This document shows positions 1 through 11,143 of a DNA stretch of 64,000 bases, piece after piece (position 1 is the stretch's first letter; each line of letters starts with the position of its first letter). The notes beneath the pieces were generated by a model that searched no databases, was not told where the DNA came from, and saw only the letters and a program-made list of their open reading frames with translations. Location: positions 1,302,001-1,366,000 of the forward strand of contig JAMWFC010000090.1 of NCBI GenBank assembly GCA_027475525.1, read 5' to 3'. Source of the stretch: Macrolepiota albuminosa. Its lineage: Eukaryota > Basidiomycota > Agaricomycetes > Agaricales > Agaricaceae. Made by a program: the position numbers and the translations under genes.

Positions 1-16
1 GACTTACAAGATAAAT

Positions 17-1754
17 TCACATAATAATACAGTCCTTCTTCTTCTTCTTCGTGCCTTCCAGCTTCTGACGCTCCTTCTCTGCACGAGCCCGCAACTCATT
101 CTGCCTCCTCTCTTCCTCTATCCTCTGCTGCGTCTCCCTCCTCGCGTAGCGCTCTTCCTCCGCCTGCAACCGTCTCGCCAGCTCCGCACTGTTAGCGCAG
201 ATGCGAACTCCATCAGCACCATCATAGTCAATAACAAATTAGAAAAAAGGATACGCACTCAGATAATCCTGCCCCACCACCAATCGCCATTTGATTTTGA
301 ATATCCTTTGCCATATCCTCCGCCGTCCGTCCCGCCCAGTCCCCACCCGCAGGACTCGCGCGGACAAAAGAAGAGTCAACGAATACGCCTGCGGATCCGT
401 CGACGTCCTCGATGCGTTCCCAGACGACCGAGGGTTCATATAGGAACACGTGGTCCGATGCAAGGGAATATAGGGCAGGTTCTCTGGATTCGACCACGAT
501 AGAGGGAGGAAACTGCTGAACAACGGGCGCAGCCGCAGTCGGTCGGGTCGAAGGAGTACGTGATGGTACGTCATAGTCGTTGGGGTCAGTGTAGGATCTT
601 GGCGCGGCCGTTGGGCTGTCAGGAAGTTCAAGGGGTGTTGGAACGTTGTCGGGTGTATCTGACGCGGAGATGATCGGGGAGGTGGGCTCAGGAGCACCAT
701 TGCCGTATGTGCTTGTGGCTGGAGATACTCGCTCATTTGTGTCATTCAGAACTTGCCAGTTATCTCCTGATTTGTAGAGGACGGAGAGATGGGAGCTTCG
801 GAAGAGTGCGACGAGGTCACCTGGTTTGAGGGTTGATGCGAGGTGGAAAAGGCCATGATAGGTCATCTGAGATTGGGTATTTTCAAGGAATTGACGAATG
901 GTGGACGCTACGGTTTCCCGTGAGAAGAGACATATGACGGTAACAAAAAGATATGTTCACCATTGATGATCTTCCTGTGCTCTGCATCTGTCCAATCCCT
1001 GTCCCGTCGTCTGGGGGCCGAGACGACGTCGCCCTCTATAGGGACCAATAGACCACCGGTTATGTGATCCGCTTCAGCGATCAGAGCCACTGCACTGTCG
1101 TAATCCTCTGCGTTCTCTTCACGCATTGCCCTTGCTTCTGGTGAATCAGGGTCAACGAGCCAGCCGTGTACAAGGTCAATGCCAACTTGGGAGAAGAGCA
1201 AAAGCTCCCCACCAGCTGTCTTGTTAGCTGGCTGGAAGGAAGTAGAGGATGTGAAAAGAGGATTTAAGTCAAGGCCCTCTGCAACAACGGATAAATAAGG
1301 GGAAATTGCGGTAGCTAACGCAATTGCTTACTCTGAGTATGCGGCATAACTGAGAGTGCATCCGAGATGTCAATGTTCGGAGAATGTTGAAGCAGGTACC
1401 CTGCGACGAGCTGCGACAAAAACTCATACGAAACGGTTGTACGCGTTGGAGGCTCGATTATTATGTTTCCTCGCATAATCAGAATGTTACCTGCATAAGA
1501 CACGATCGATATTCAAAGTAGTTAGACGGCCCTCATCGTCACACGATAATATCTAGACAAACATATTGCAATGAATGAACACGGGCTGCGAATGCATGTC
1601 AGATGTCAGGACAAGAAACAATAGAAGTCACCAGGTCATACCCATTAAAGTTCTGTGTTATTATTTGAATAGTTTTGCCTTTGAATGTAATCGTCTTGAG
1701 ATACCAGACGTCTGCCTGTGAGGATTGAATAGTAGGGGCTTGTGAATCTGCCAT
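17..1754 (-). CDS. MIY1: MINDY-family (FAM63) deubiquitinase with CaaX tail
   Basis: Cysteine protease that trims Lys48-linked ubiquitin chains. Six exons fit GT-AG splicing: 1642-1754, 1563-1585, 1332-1490, 961-1278, 259-907 and 17-188, giving 477 aa in one frame. The tiny 23-nt exon 2 completes the motif NGPCSFIAICNIL, with the catalytic Cys at about residue 40 and Gln34 six residues before it, the same spacing as in human MINDY-1. The catalytic His is in FRSSHLSVLY (about His244). Other family signatures are GIDLVHGWLVDPDSPEA, VFLYEPSVVWERIEDVDG and SPAGGDWAG. The C-terminal tail DAELARRLQAEEE resembles a ubiquitin-interacting helix, followed by a charged helix and a Lys run ending in CIIM, a prenylation box, so membrane attachment is likely. 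The start was chosen because the catalytic domain begins just after it. A Pro/Ser-rich linker sits around residues 260-320. Identity is secure; orthology to yeast MIY1 is inferred. Confidence 0.92.
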
Positions 1755-2456
1755 GAAGGCGAGGAGGAAGCGTTGATGAAGGTGGTTGGCAAGGAAGAAG
1801 CGAATATTTGGTAGTGTTGATTTCCGCAGTCCTTCTCCCCCTCACAATGACTGACATGAGTTTTCTATAAACTTGGCCTTTCCGGCCTTTGAAATGTAAT
1901 TCATCGCGTTGCCGTCTTTTTGACGCGTAAAATACGTGGACAACGCGCTGACGCACGAATTTGCGCCCGAACTGATCATGACGCGGAGACTTTCTCTGTT
2001 GTGTCTTTGTTGACCGAGATGTATGGATAGGTTAAAAGACGCGTTTGATCTAACCGGGCGCAGTTTTAGTGCTTTCAATTGATAGACCCTCTTTTCCACC
2101 GGAGTAGCAGAGGTAGAGGCATGCTCTGAAGACAATGAATCGAGCTACTTTGTGTTTACTGTGTTCTTCTAGGCATGATCTCTCAGACTCAAAAGCTTCA
2201 GTCTTGCATGTGAGAGAGTCATGATGAGGTTATTGATATCTGTGTGACTTAATTAATTCTCATAATACTATCACCAATTGGGTGTTGCAAAACTTTTCAC
2301 AAAATCGACAATTGCGGCACATCGGGCCCACCTTTTTCTGATCGGATTTCAGGTATCGGTAGGCTAGTATCTTTACTAGAAGCTTATAAATTTATTTTCA
2401 TGGATGCATGGTGTGGCATTCTCTCGGAAGGAAGCCGGATGTCCAGGACGCAAAAA
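1755..2456. other. Intergenic, no gene supported
   Basis: Upstream of the deubiquitinase. A 97-codon open frame at 1842-2135 (-) has no recognisable domain and does not splice sensibly into the neighbouring gene; it may be leader sequence. The stretch 2275-2300 carries a GTTGCAAAAC motif resembling the ends of the transposon that follows. Confidence 0.4.
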
Positions 2457-5323
2457 CAGGGAGTTGCAAAACTTTCGTCACGGTTTGTCACGCTGCCGGT
2501 TGTAACTCCGCTTCGGCAAATGTTCTCAAGAAGAGGACGGTCGAAAGAATCAATCAATAGTTAAGACTATGTACAACGTTACTTGCAAATATATATGTGT
2601 GTAATTGTATATAATAGATTATAAGTAATGAATGGAAAGTTAGGAATCAGAACGATTACCTGATAGTGGTAACAAAGAGAATGGTACAAAGTGTGGCATG
2701 GAGGTGGACGGAATCGAATTGACTATGTTTGTAGCAAAGGGGGCCGAAAAGGCAGGTGTGGTCACAAAGGCTGGTGGTGGCACTGATTTGGAAGGAGCTT
2801 GATTTTCATTGGTTTGAACAGCTGGCCTTTGTCGAGATCGGTTGAACAGGCCTTTGAACCGGAAGTTCTCGCGAAGATGGGGGTGTTCATCAAAGTGAAC
2901 ATTGATCCTGGCCAGAAGAGTCTTCTTCTGACCATTGATTGCGAGTCCAAGAGTCCGTGCAATGTCCTGTAAGTCAGGCTTTGATTTCGAACCTAACATA
3001 CCGGTAAAAGGCTCATTTGGATCCCTCTGTCTGCGCAATTCTTCCCGCTCAGCTTCCTTTGCTGTGCGTTGTTCTCGGGCCTCCCTTTTCCTCTGCTCCT
3101 CCGCAGTTTTCACAGCTGCAGCCTCCTCTGCAAGCCTCAATCCCTCATCGGAATTAAGCCACCTGGCTTCAACGTTGAGCTTTCATCGCTTGCTTATTTT
3201 CTTGCTCTGCTTGTTGAGCTTCCGCTTGAGGTCCTGGAGCTCAGAATATGCGAAGGCACAATGTGCCTCAGCACATGCAAGGCATGCTTTGAGTTCTCCA
3301 ATTTCTTTATCGTGCACAACTTCTCGTTCTCCGATTGTTGATCGAGTTTGATTATTTGTTGACTTAGAACGTAACTTTGAGGATGCTGGTGTATCGTAGA
3401 ACATGTGAGGAGGGATGGTTTGTGCAAAAGAGAGAGAAATCGGAGAGTTTGGCAGGTGATGAGTTGTGCGAGTAGATTCCAGTGATGAATATTCAGCATT
3501 GTTTGTGCGTTGTTGTTTTTGGAGTGAACCTTCATCAGAGATGAAGTTATGACCATTGTTGTCAGAATCGGAATCAGAACTGGATACATCAGATCCTGAG
3601 TCCGATGTGTTGAGATTATGTGAAAAATTTGAAAGAGGGACAGGGATAGGATATGAGCTTGGTACACTGCTCATGGTGGTAGATGTGACAATGCTCAGAG
3701 CGAAATCTTCATTGCTGAATACACTTGGGTTAACAGGCCAGCAGCCACTTTTTCTCCATGCACTAACAATTGTTGACTCTTTGAATGTCTGTTTACAGAC
3801 ATTGACGTACTCCTTGACAAAATCTTCACATGGCATTTCTTCCCCTGTCTCGGCAACAATGTCTTCACAACGATCGATCCATGCATGAGCAAATGGGCCA
3901 AACACCCCAACATTGAGTGGTTGGAGTTTGTGAGTGGTATGAGGTGGGAGACAGTATAGGATGATATTGTGATCGCATGAAAGCCTGATGACATCAAGTG
4001 TGTCGTGTGAGCCATGACCATCATAAATGAGGAGGATAGGTTTATCTGATGTATTCCGTGCTTTAGACTGAGGAATAAATGACTTTTCAAGCCATTCCTT
4101 GCACAAGAAATCATCGGTCCACCCATTTTCTGACATAGAAATGCCGATGTTGGGATCAACCTCGAACCATTCAGGTGAGAACTCTTTGCCCGAAAAGACA
4201 AATCCAGGAAGAAGAAATGTCCCATCAGCACAGATGCATTCAATGATTGTGACGAGCTCGAGATTAGCGCTATGTGATTTGTACTTTGGACGTCTGGTGC
4301 GTGGTACAAAATACTTTTTTCCAGAACCTCTGCACCCACCCCCTCTCTGACATCCCTTTTTATTCATATTATAGATATTCTTGATGGAGATCTGATAAAC
4401 AGAAATTATTTCGAGTAGTTTCTCAAAGTGACGACCAACGACAGGTTTATTAAAAGCCTTTCCCCATTTCGGATCGAGACCTGATGGCCTTCCAAGTTGG
4501 ATTTCTGGCCATCGTTTGAGAAAGTATGAAATTCAGGATTCACTGGGTTTCTTCCCACAAAGCACCTCAGCCTTTTTTCGAATTGTCCATTTGGTAAGTG
4601 GATGGGAAGTGTCTGATAAGAATATGATCCAATCAACAAGAACTCGCTCAGCTTCAGGTGAGAGGAGTTGTTGATCCTGGTGAGCCTCCTGTGCAGGACG
4701 AGATAGCCCATAAAAACGATGTCGAACAGTGTGGTAAGGAAGTTCATGACCAGTGCACTTTATAATGTCAGCAATGACCCTTGAGATGTTAGGGGTTTCC
4801 TGAGAATGAAGGGTGATAACGGCCTCTTTAATAAGTTTATTGATTTTAGTATTGAGAGAGTGCTGTTTGGACATGCACCTTGAAGTATATAGACCACAGA
4901 TTTAAAAACTTCAAAGTTGAATTTGAATCAACAACTACGATGCAACTATGTTTAGCAGCAAAGCAGACTTCAAATTATGATCAAATAGAAATCACACAGT
5001 GTCACGCAAAACATAAGATGAGCCTCTATATTCCTCCTAAGGGCATGAGAGGCCTAAAAACTTGGCCAGAGCTTTCTTTATGTTATACTAAGTCTGTACC
5101 CAGAAACTTGAGCCAAAATGAAGGCTAGAGACTAAGACCGAGAACAGTCTTTTCAGGAACTGCAAAATTTTGCCCAATGATCAAGCAATCGCAATGCAAC
5201 AGCAAGCTTAATTCACACCAAATTTGAGATCCAAAATATATATATATAAGTATACTAAGATCAAAGAGGATCAGACATAAAGATGTTGCGATCTCTTAAA
5301 AAACCACATTTTGCAACTCCCTG
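2457..5323 (-). mobile_element. pogo-like (Tc1/mariner superfamily) DNA transposon
   Basis: The ends are a perfect 15-bp inverted repeat: CAGGGAGTTGCAAAA at 2457-2471 and its complement at 5309-5323. Similar GCAAAAC-type motifs continue just outside both ends, so the true termini may lie slightly further out. The element is 2.87 kb and contains one transposase gene on the minus strand. I could not define a clean TA target duplication. Confidence 0.7.
2640..4874 (-). pseudogene. pogo-type DDE transposase with SAP domain, inactivated
   Basis: One reading frame of 745 codons runs through two in-frame TGA stops (4533-4535 and 3183-3185). In order: a Psq-like helix-turn-helix (first 60 residues, SRVIADIIKCTGHELPYHTV), a CENP-B-type DNA-binding helix region (LLSPEAERVLVDWI), the DDE catalytic core (IIECICADGTFLLPGFVFSG, ILLIYDGHGSH, PPHTTHKLQPL), an acidic/Ser linker, a coiled coil rich in Glu/Arg, and a C-terminal SAP-type DNA-binding motif (KPDLQDIARTLGLAINGQKK). 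The first catalytic block reads IYNMNKKG where the family has NMDEKG, and the third reads LQPLN where the family has LQPLD. Two of the three catalytic Asp are therefore Asn. The protein would be inactive even without the stops. Confidence 0.85.
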
Positions 5324-5720
5324 TGGTTTTGCAACCCATAACATGTGATAGTAATTCTTATCGCGACTTTTTAAAATGTCTTATCCCACCAAATTGTTGG
5401 TCACCCTCTTTATTGACTCTTTTACTTTAGTGAGATGAGCCAGGACCGCCTGTTCGTCTGGAGGGCGTATGTAACGGTTTCGTGACTACATTACACTTCA
5501 TATGTTTTCATTGATTACCATCGCACTCCTTGACGACCACTTACATATTCTATAAGTACCTAACTGAATGTTGTAGTTAGGCAGTTTTCTCGCAATCAAG
5601 GACTTACACTAGTTCACACCGCGAGACTCAATCTGTGTGCCGTGATTCTTGCCCTATTCTGGCAGGCTCATGTCACACCATTCATTTATTCAAATCATCA
5701 GAGATAACCATCTTTCAATA
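5324..5720. other. Intergenic, nothing recognised
   Basis: Right flank of the transposon and 3' flank of the minus-strand gene that follows. No open frame of note. Confidence 0.4.
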
Positions 5721-5876
5721 AAGGTACCAACATTGTTCCAATTTCATTAGATAAGTACAACGGTCGTAGCAAACAATTCCGTGTACACTGTATATTTAAG
5801 GTACCAACATTGTTCCAATTTCATTAGATAAGTACAACGGTCGTAGCAAACAATTCCGTGTACACTGTATATTTAA
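5721..5876. repeat. 77-bp tandem duplication
   Basis: Two abutting identical copies of a 77-bp unit beginning AAGGTACCAACATTG; the second begins at 5798. It lies just downstream of the stop codon of the minus-strand gene at 5893, in its likely 3' untranslated region. Confidence 0.95.
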
Positions 5877-5892
5877 TCAACCGCCTGGAGAA

Positions 5893-6757
5893 TTAAGTGG
5901 TAACATCATGTCTAAAGTCCATCACAACATTGCGAAAAAGTATGCAATGCTGAATAACAATCCTCCGAGTTAACACATCTTCCATGGTTTCAAAATTGTG
6001 AACAGGCACACACTTCTTCACGAGAGTCTCCTGCTCAGGATACTCTTCCATTTCCACCATGCAAACAAGATTCTTGCTCACGGGGATCTTAAACAAACTC
6101 ATATTTGTCCCAACCATCGTGATCATGGGCATTGTCATATCCATTTTGGCTAACCCCATATTGTTTCGTTTCTTATTGTTGCATGAAACAGCAGTGATTG
6201 CCTCAGCAATAAGCTGAGGCTCAAAGTTGCCTTTATAGCCGTGATATTTATCTTCTTGCACATAGAAAAATATTTTCCCATCGAGACTTTGAAGACAAAT
6301 ATCAGGCTGTGCTTGGCGATTTCGTCCGCAGATCCTGAATCCAAGCTGAATGCGTGTCGACAACACCACCTCATTGTCATTGTTGTCATCAAATGGATTG
6401 TCAAAGGAAAGAAGTCTAAGTATCATCTGTGTGAGTTGGTCGACATGACTTTCTTCTACATAGAACTGATAAGCATCATATGATCAATAAAGAAAGGAAC
6501 ATACTGCGGCGGCATTCAGCTAGACCTAGCTGAGTAAGAAAGGTGTTTACCGCATGGTTGTTTGCATGCCTGACGGGACGTCCACGCTCGTTAAAGGGGA
6601 TAAAGATATCCGGATCAACATCCAACTCATTTAGGTCGGGAAGTTGTCGGTCAAAGAACACTTTGGCAGGCTCTTCCACAACACGAATGTGGTATGCCTC
6701 CAGCTCGTTCTCTGTCCAACGGTGGGCGGACTTGTCAGTTCAAATGAGGGTAGCCAT
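5893..6757 (-). pseudogene. PD-(D/E)XK-like mushroom family protein, copy A, early stop
   Basis: Two exons, 6505-6757 and 5893-6455, with a 49-nt intron. It is a paralogue of the copies at 9124-10053 and 11144-11999. Exon 1 matches their N-terminus (RVVEEPA.VFF.RQLPDLNELDVDPDIFIP) but codon 6 is TGA (6740-6742) where the paralogues have CGA, so full-length translation is blocked. Re-initiation at the Met of MEEPAKVFFDRQ (6679) is possible. Exon 2 has QPDICLQSLDGKIFFYVQEDK followed by PQLIAEAITAVSCNN, the PD...ExK plus Q-helix arrangement of restriction-endonuclease-like folds. The nuclease-fold assignment is my inference from these motifs; no function is known to me for the family. Confidence 0.7.
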
Positions 6758-7010
6758 GGATCGATTGAAATATAAATATAGCCAAATAGAGACAAATCTA
6801 ATACAATGACATCACTTGGTTACACAAACACAGCCAATAGGTTGCAAGATCTAATCTTATCTCGAAATGAAGTGTCGGTGCACCGATACGTCACATGCTT
6901 TAATGCTCACAAATTTGTAAAATCAATATATATATTTCTACAACAATGGGTGGTTGATTCAAGTTTAATGGAATGCATACAAATGGACTTAAAGAACCTG
7001 AGTCTACACG

Positions 7011-7139
7011 AGATACGTTGACCACCACGTACTACTCATCCTGCAAGACGGGTGCGTCAACACCCTCGCAGGCTATGACCAGAAATCCAACGTTGTCCTC
7101 ACAGACTCCAAGAATCTCTGGCGTGACATTGTACCTTGA
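7011..7139 (+). pseudogene. LSm8-like fragment (Sm1 motif)
   Basis: An open stretch without a start codon reads YVDHHVLLILQDG, then TLAGYDQKSNVVLTDSK. This is the Sm1 region of LSm8, the U6 snRNA-associated ring subunit. Three residues are missing between QDG and TLAGYDQ compared with the usual QDGRVIVGTLAGYDQ, and the rest of the protein is absent, so this is a fragment of a gene copy. The following 300 bases (7140-7450) contain no recognisable continuation. Confidence 0.65.
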
Positions 7140-8907
7140 CATAACATGAGCGCCAGAAAAAAACACACAACTTAATGGCGTACGTCTCTAAAAATGGGTG
7201 AAAGAATGCGGGATGAAGCGCGGTGCCTGGAACAAAATTGTCAATGCCATTGTGTGGTACACGCAAAGGCCGATGGCAAGCGCTCGTTTTCCCAGAAGGA
7301 ATTCTACCGACTTTGAGGCCACCTAATCAACACAAGCACAAGGGGACAAACAAACCTGAGAGGGAGAAGCACAAGAGGGACGTACATCTTCAGCAAACAT
7401 GCCGCTATAGAGAAAGGTGTCAACCAGCTTATACGACCTCTTGAAAGGTATTCACTTGTCAAGGATGCCAGTCAATGTCATTACGGCGCATGTCGTGTGT
7501 GCCATCCTAGTATGCTGAGGTTTACGGCATGAGCAGCTATATGCGGAGAGGGAGTTTGGTGGAGTTGACAAGGGTGGAGAAGGGCATTGACTTGGGTTCG
7601 GGTGCAGTGGGAATCAGAGGAAGGGAGCTTGAACTCTCGAGGCAAGGCGATTTCTTGCGCAGGGGATGGAGAAGCACGTGACTTGTCAGTGCACTGACAC
7701 TTTAATTGATATCTATTTAGATACAATTAGATCTTGCAAACTCAATTTAAAATATATTCATTTTAAAAACTAGTTAGCATGAGAAAGTGATCACTTTCAG
7801 TGAGGGCTCCATCAAAGCCCTCACCAAAAGTGATCAGTTTCTCATGGCTGACTACTCCACCGCTCACCCTCACAGCAACCATGTCCGCTGCCCTCCTAGC
7901 CAATACAGTATGCACAATTTCAACACTTTTAATAACATTTTTTTTTTCTGATACGTTGTTTCTCGTTGTGCAACCTCCACAACGTCGCACAATCCAACCA
8001 TGAACAACTTGCCACTGTCCTTGTTCTTATGACTTCAGCCACCACAACAGTGATCTGGAGTGGGCTTTGGCCCTGGGGAATACTAACAGTGCGTGAAAAT
8101 TTCTGCTAACAATTTATATATTTTCCTATCGATCTCGATGGCGCCTGCACGACACAACCCACATCTACCCACCCCTCAACTGTACTGCAGACTCATTTCA
8201 AGGAGCCAACGAAAGAACAGTTGACTGAAATAATGCTCTCGCTGCTGTCTTCAAGATAGAGACCATCAATGGTCAGAGTATTGAGAAGATGGACACAAAC
8301 GTGGTGTTGAGTCTCAGTATACAATGAGTAGAGGATTCTTATGTGAGTTGAGTATGTGTTGTATAATCTTGCCACGGCCTGACGTTAGAGTTAGGCGGGG
8401 AAAGTGTATTTAATGGCCCCATACCTTGCTTTTGCCTTGCTAGATAGTAAATCTGTGTGATTTACGATTCTCTTATTGACAATACAAAGAGTAGAAATTG
8501 AACGCACGAGCTGGTATCTATGCTCTGAGTCTCTCAACATGGCACAGTCATAAAATCGTGAGCCGCTGGCTAATTGTTGAAAATCTCCAGATATATATCA
8601 TGCTGAGATCCACAGCCAACCAGTTTTGTTGGCTATTCCGTGAAGCTTCAGCGTGGTCAAATGAAACTCGTGAAACCTTTCATAAAGACATGCTACTCAG
8701 AAACACTTGTCTCAGACTCTTTTTCTGTTGCAGATAACAAGCGGGAGGACAGTAGTCTAATCAGCAAAGAGAAAGACAATTCCACCTTACGCGAAACAAC
8801 TTATGACGGAGGACTTGGATTGCATTTCAAGTTCCCAGGCGATCCAAAGAAGTAAGCAACTTGGCGCATTCTTGATATTTCTGTCTTACTTGGCAGCACA
8901 CAGGCTG
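7140..8907. other. Gene-poor stretch
   Basis: Only short open frames without recognisable domains. A short inverted repeat surrounds 7786-7840 (a TGATCACTTT motif and its complement). No gene is supported. Confidence 0.4.
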
Positions 8908-9123
8908 GCTAGATTAAGTTACAGAATACAAATTCTCCCTTGTGAACCGATTTCGCTTCATTGAAGAGCATTCAAAAATAACGATCTTTTAAGAAAAGGT
9001 AGGTACAAACATTGTTACAAGCTTGTAGCCCTAGATACAACAGGTGTAGCAGACAAGTATGTGTGTACTGTAAAAGTATGCAATGAAGCAGCGGACCCCT
9101 TCCGCCCTGTCAATTTACTACAG

Positions 9124-10053
9124 TTAAGTGGTAACATCGCGCATGAAGTCCCTCACAACATCGCGAAGAAGTAGGCAATGCTGAATAACTATCCTTCGAG
9201 TCACAACATCTTCCATCGGCCAAAACTGAACAATAGGCACACACTTCTTCACGATAGTCTCCTCCGCCGGATAAAATCCCTTCCCCACTGCACGAACAAG
9301 ATTCTCACTCACGGGAATCTTGTAAAAAATGATATTTGTTCCAACCATCATGATTGCGGGCATAGTGAAGTCTGTTTCGGCTAACCCCATATTAAATCGG
9401 TTCTTGTTATTGTGTACAGTGGCAGCAATTGCCTTAGCAATAAGCTGAGCCTGAGCGCCACCAGCAGGGTAGATGTCTTTCTCCTCTTGAACAAGCAAAT
9501 AAATCATGTTGTCAAAAGATAGTAGGCATGCATCAGGCTTCGCCTGACAGGTGTCACCGCAAACAACAAACTGGAGCAGAACATGCGCAACCACGACAAC
9601 ATCGTCTTCATCATCAAAGTTGAGAACTTTAAGAAGGTCTTGTGCATATTTATTAATGTGAGCCTCTACATAGAACCAAGATCGATAAGCATCAGATGAT
9701 GCTCTAAAATGAAAGGAACATACGGGACAACCGTTCCGTCATGGATAAACAACGCAAAAAGGATCGAACTTTGTATTCATTGGAGCGCCTGGGAACATAC
9801 GGGACAACCGTTCCGTCATGGATAAACAACGCAAAAAGGATCGAACTTTGTATTCATTGGAGCGCCTGGTGGCGACTCCATTAGCATCCAATGAGATGAA
9901 GATATCCGGATCGACATCCAACTCATTTAGGTTGGGAAGTTGTCGGCCAAAGAACACCTCGGCAGGCTCTTCCACAACACGAATATTGTACGCGGCTAAA
10001 TCATCCTTCGTCCACTCGTGGGCGGGCTTGGCAGTTCGAGTGAGGGTAGCCAT
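9124..10053 (-). CDS. PD-(D/E)XK-like mushroom family protein, copy B
   Basis: Exon 1 is 9801-10053 (253 nt, the same length as in copy C) and exon 2 is 9124-9665, giving 264 aa if the upstream of two identical splice donors is used (intron 9666-9800, 135 nt). Using the second donor at 9723 would add 77 nt and break the frame. The N-terminal motif RVVEEPAEVFFGRQLPNLNEL is shared with the paralogues; exon 2 has KPDACLLSFDNMIYLLVQEEK then AQLIAKAIAATVHNN (PD, ExK and Q-helix signatures). Acidic runs (DDEDDVVVV) precede the core. It is transcribed away from copy C, from a shared AT-rich centre. Function unknown; the nuclease-like fold is inferred. Confidence 0.7.
9717..9870. repeat. 77-bp tandem duplication across an exon-intron border
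   Basis: Two adjacent copies of a 77-bp unit starting AACATACGGGACAACCG; the second starts at 9794. The unit contains the end of exon 1 of copy B and its GTATGT splice donor, so the gene has two donors 77 nt apart. Confidence 0.95.
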
Positions 10054-11143
10054 GATGGTGGGAATTAATCAATTGACTCCTGATCACGGAGGCCATGTAT
10101 ATATAGCCAAATAGGCAAATCCCATTTTACTCTTCACATGAACAAAGCGCTGAGACATTAATACATCAACAATGATGACTCTGTTTCATCACATGGCTTG
10201 TTTTTCTCAAACATTTTCCCGTGAAGAAAGAAAAACCTCACGCATACATCCTCGACACACTGGGTGCAGGGAATGAAATTCTTTTGCAAAACAATGTAAA
10301 AACACAGTAAAAATAATTTAATTAATTTCAAAATTTTATTTGAACTTAAAAGAATAACAGAACAAAGTATAGAAAAAATATTTTAAAAATAATGCAATTA
10401 ATTTCAGAATTTTATTTAAATATTTCTGTCAGAACTATAAAAAAAACTATTGTAATTCACCAGGGAATAATATTCTTTGACAAAACAATGTAAAAACATA
10501 GTAAAAATAATCCAGTTAATTTTAGAATTTCATTTGAATATTTCTGTCAAAACTATAGAAAAAATATTGTAACCAAATTTTGAATGGTACTTGGTCTGAT
10601 TCTCTCAAATGCATTGGAGAGGACTATATCAGTCATCCTTGAACCTAAGAAATAGAGCAAGCATCCTGTGGCAATATGTTCTGTAATTCTTTTCAGTTCA
10701 GTTAAGATATTTTTATATAGATTTGCCAGAAATATTCAAATAAAATTCTGAAATTAATTGGATTACTTTTACAGTGTTTTTACATTGTTTTGCCAAGAAA
10801 TATCATTCCCTGCACCCAGTGATTTGTTCTGTTATTCTTTTAAGTTCAGTTAAAATATTTTTTTCTATAATTTTAACAGAACTATTCAAATAAAATTTTG
10901 AAATTAATTAGATTATTTTTACTGTGTTTTTACATTGTTTTGCAAAAGAATTTCATTCCCTGCACCCAGTGTGTCGAGGATGTATGCGTGAGGTTTTTCT
11001 TTCTTCACGGGGAAATGTTTGAGAAAAACGAGCCATGTGATGAAACAGAGTCATCATTGTTGACGCATTAATGTCTCAGCGATTTGTTCGTGGGAAGAGT
11101 AAAACAGGATTTGCCCCGTGATCATCGATTAATTCCCACCATC
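10054..11143. promoter_or_regulatory. AT-rich divergent intergenic region with nested inverted repeats
   Basis: Lies between the start codons of copies B and C. It holds several degenerate copies, in both orientations, of an AT-rich segment containing TTTTTACATTGTTTTG and CATTCCCTGCACCCAGTG (10259-10560 and 10720-10975). A TATATATAG run at 10097-10105 is a likely TATA element for copy B. It probably acts as a bidirectional promoter, but this is inferred from position only. Confidence 0.6.

Noticed and set aside
228..866. Single-exon reading of 212 codons as a full gene
   Set aside because: It is exon 5 of the MINDY gene read into the next intron; the six-exon model keeps all catalytic motifs.
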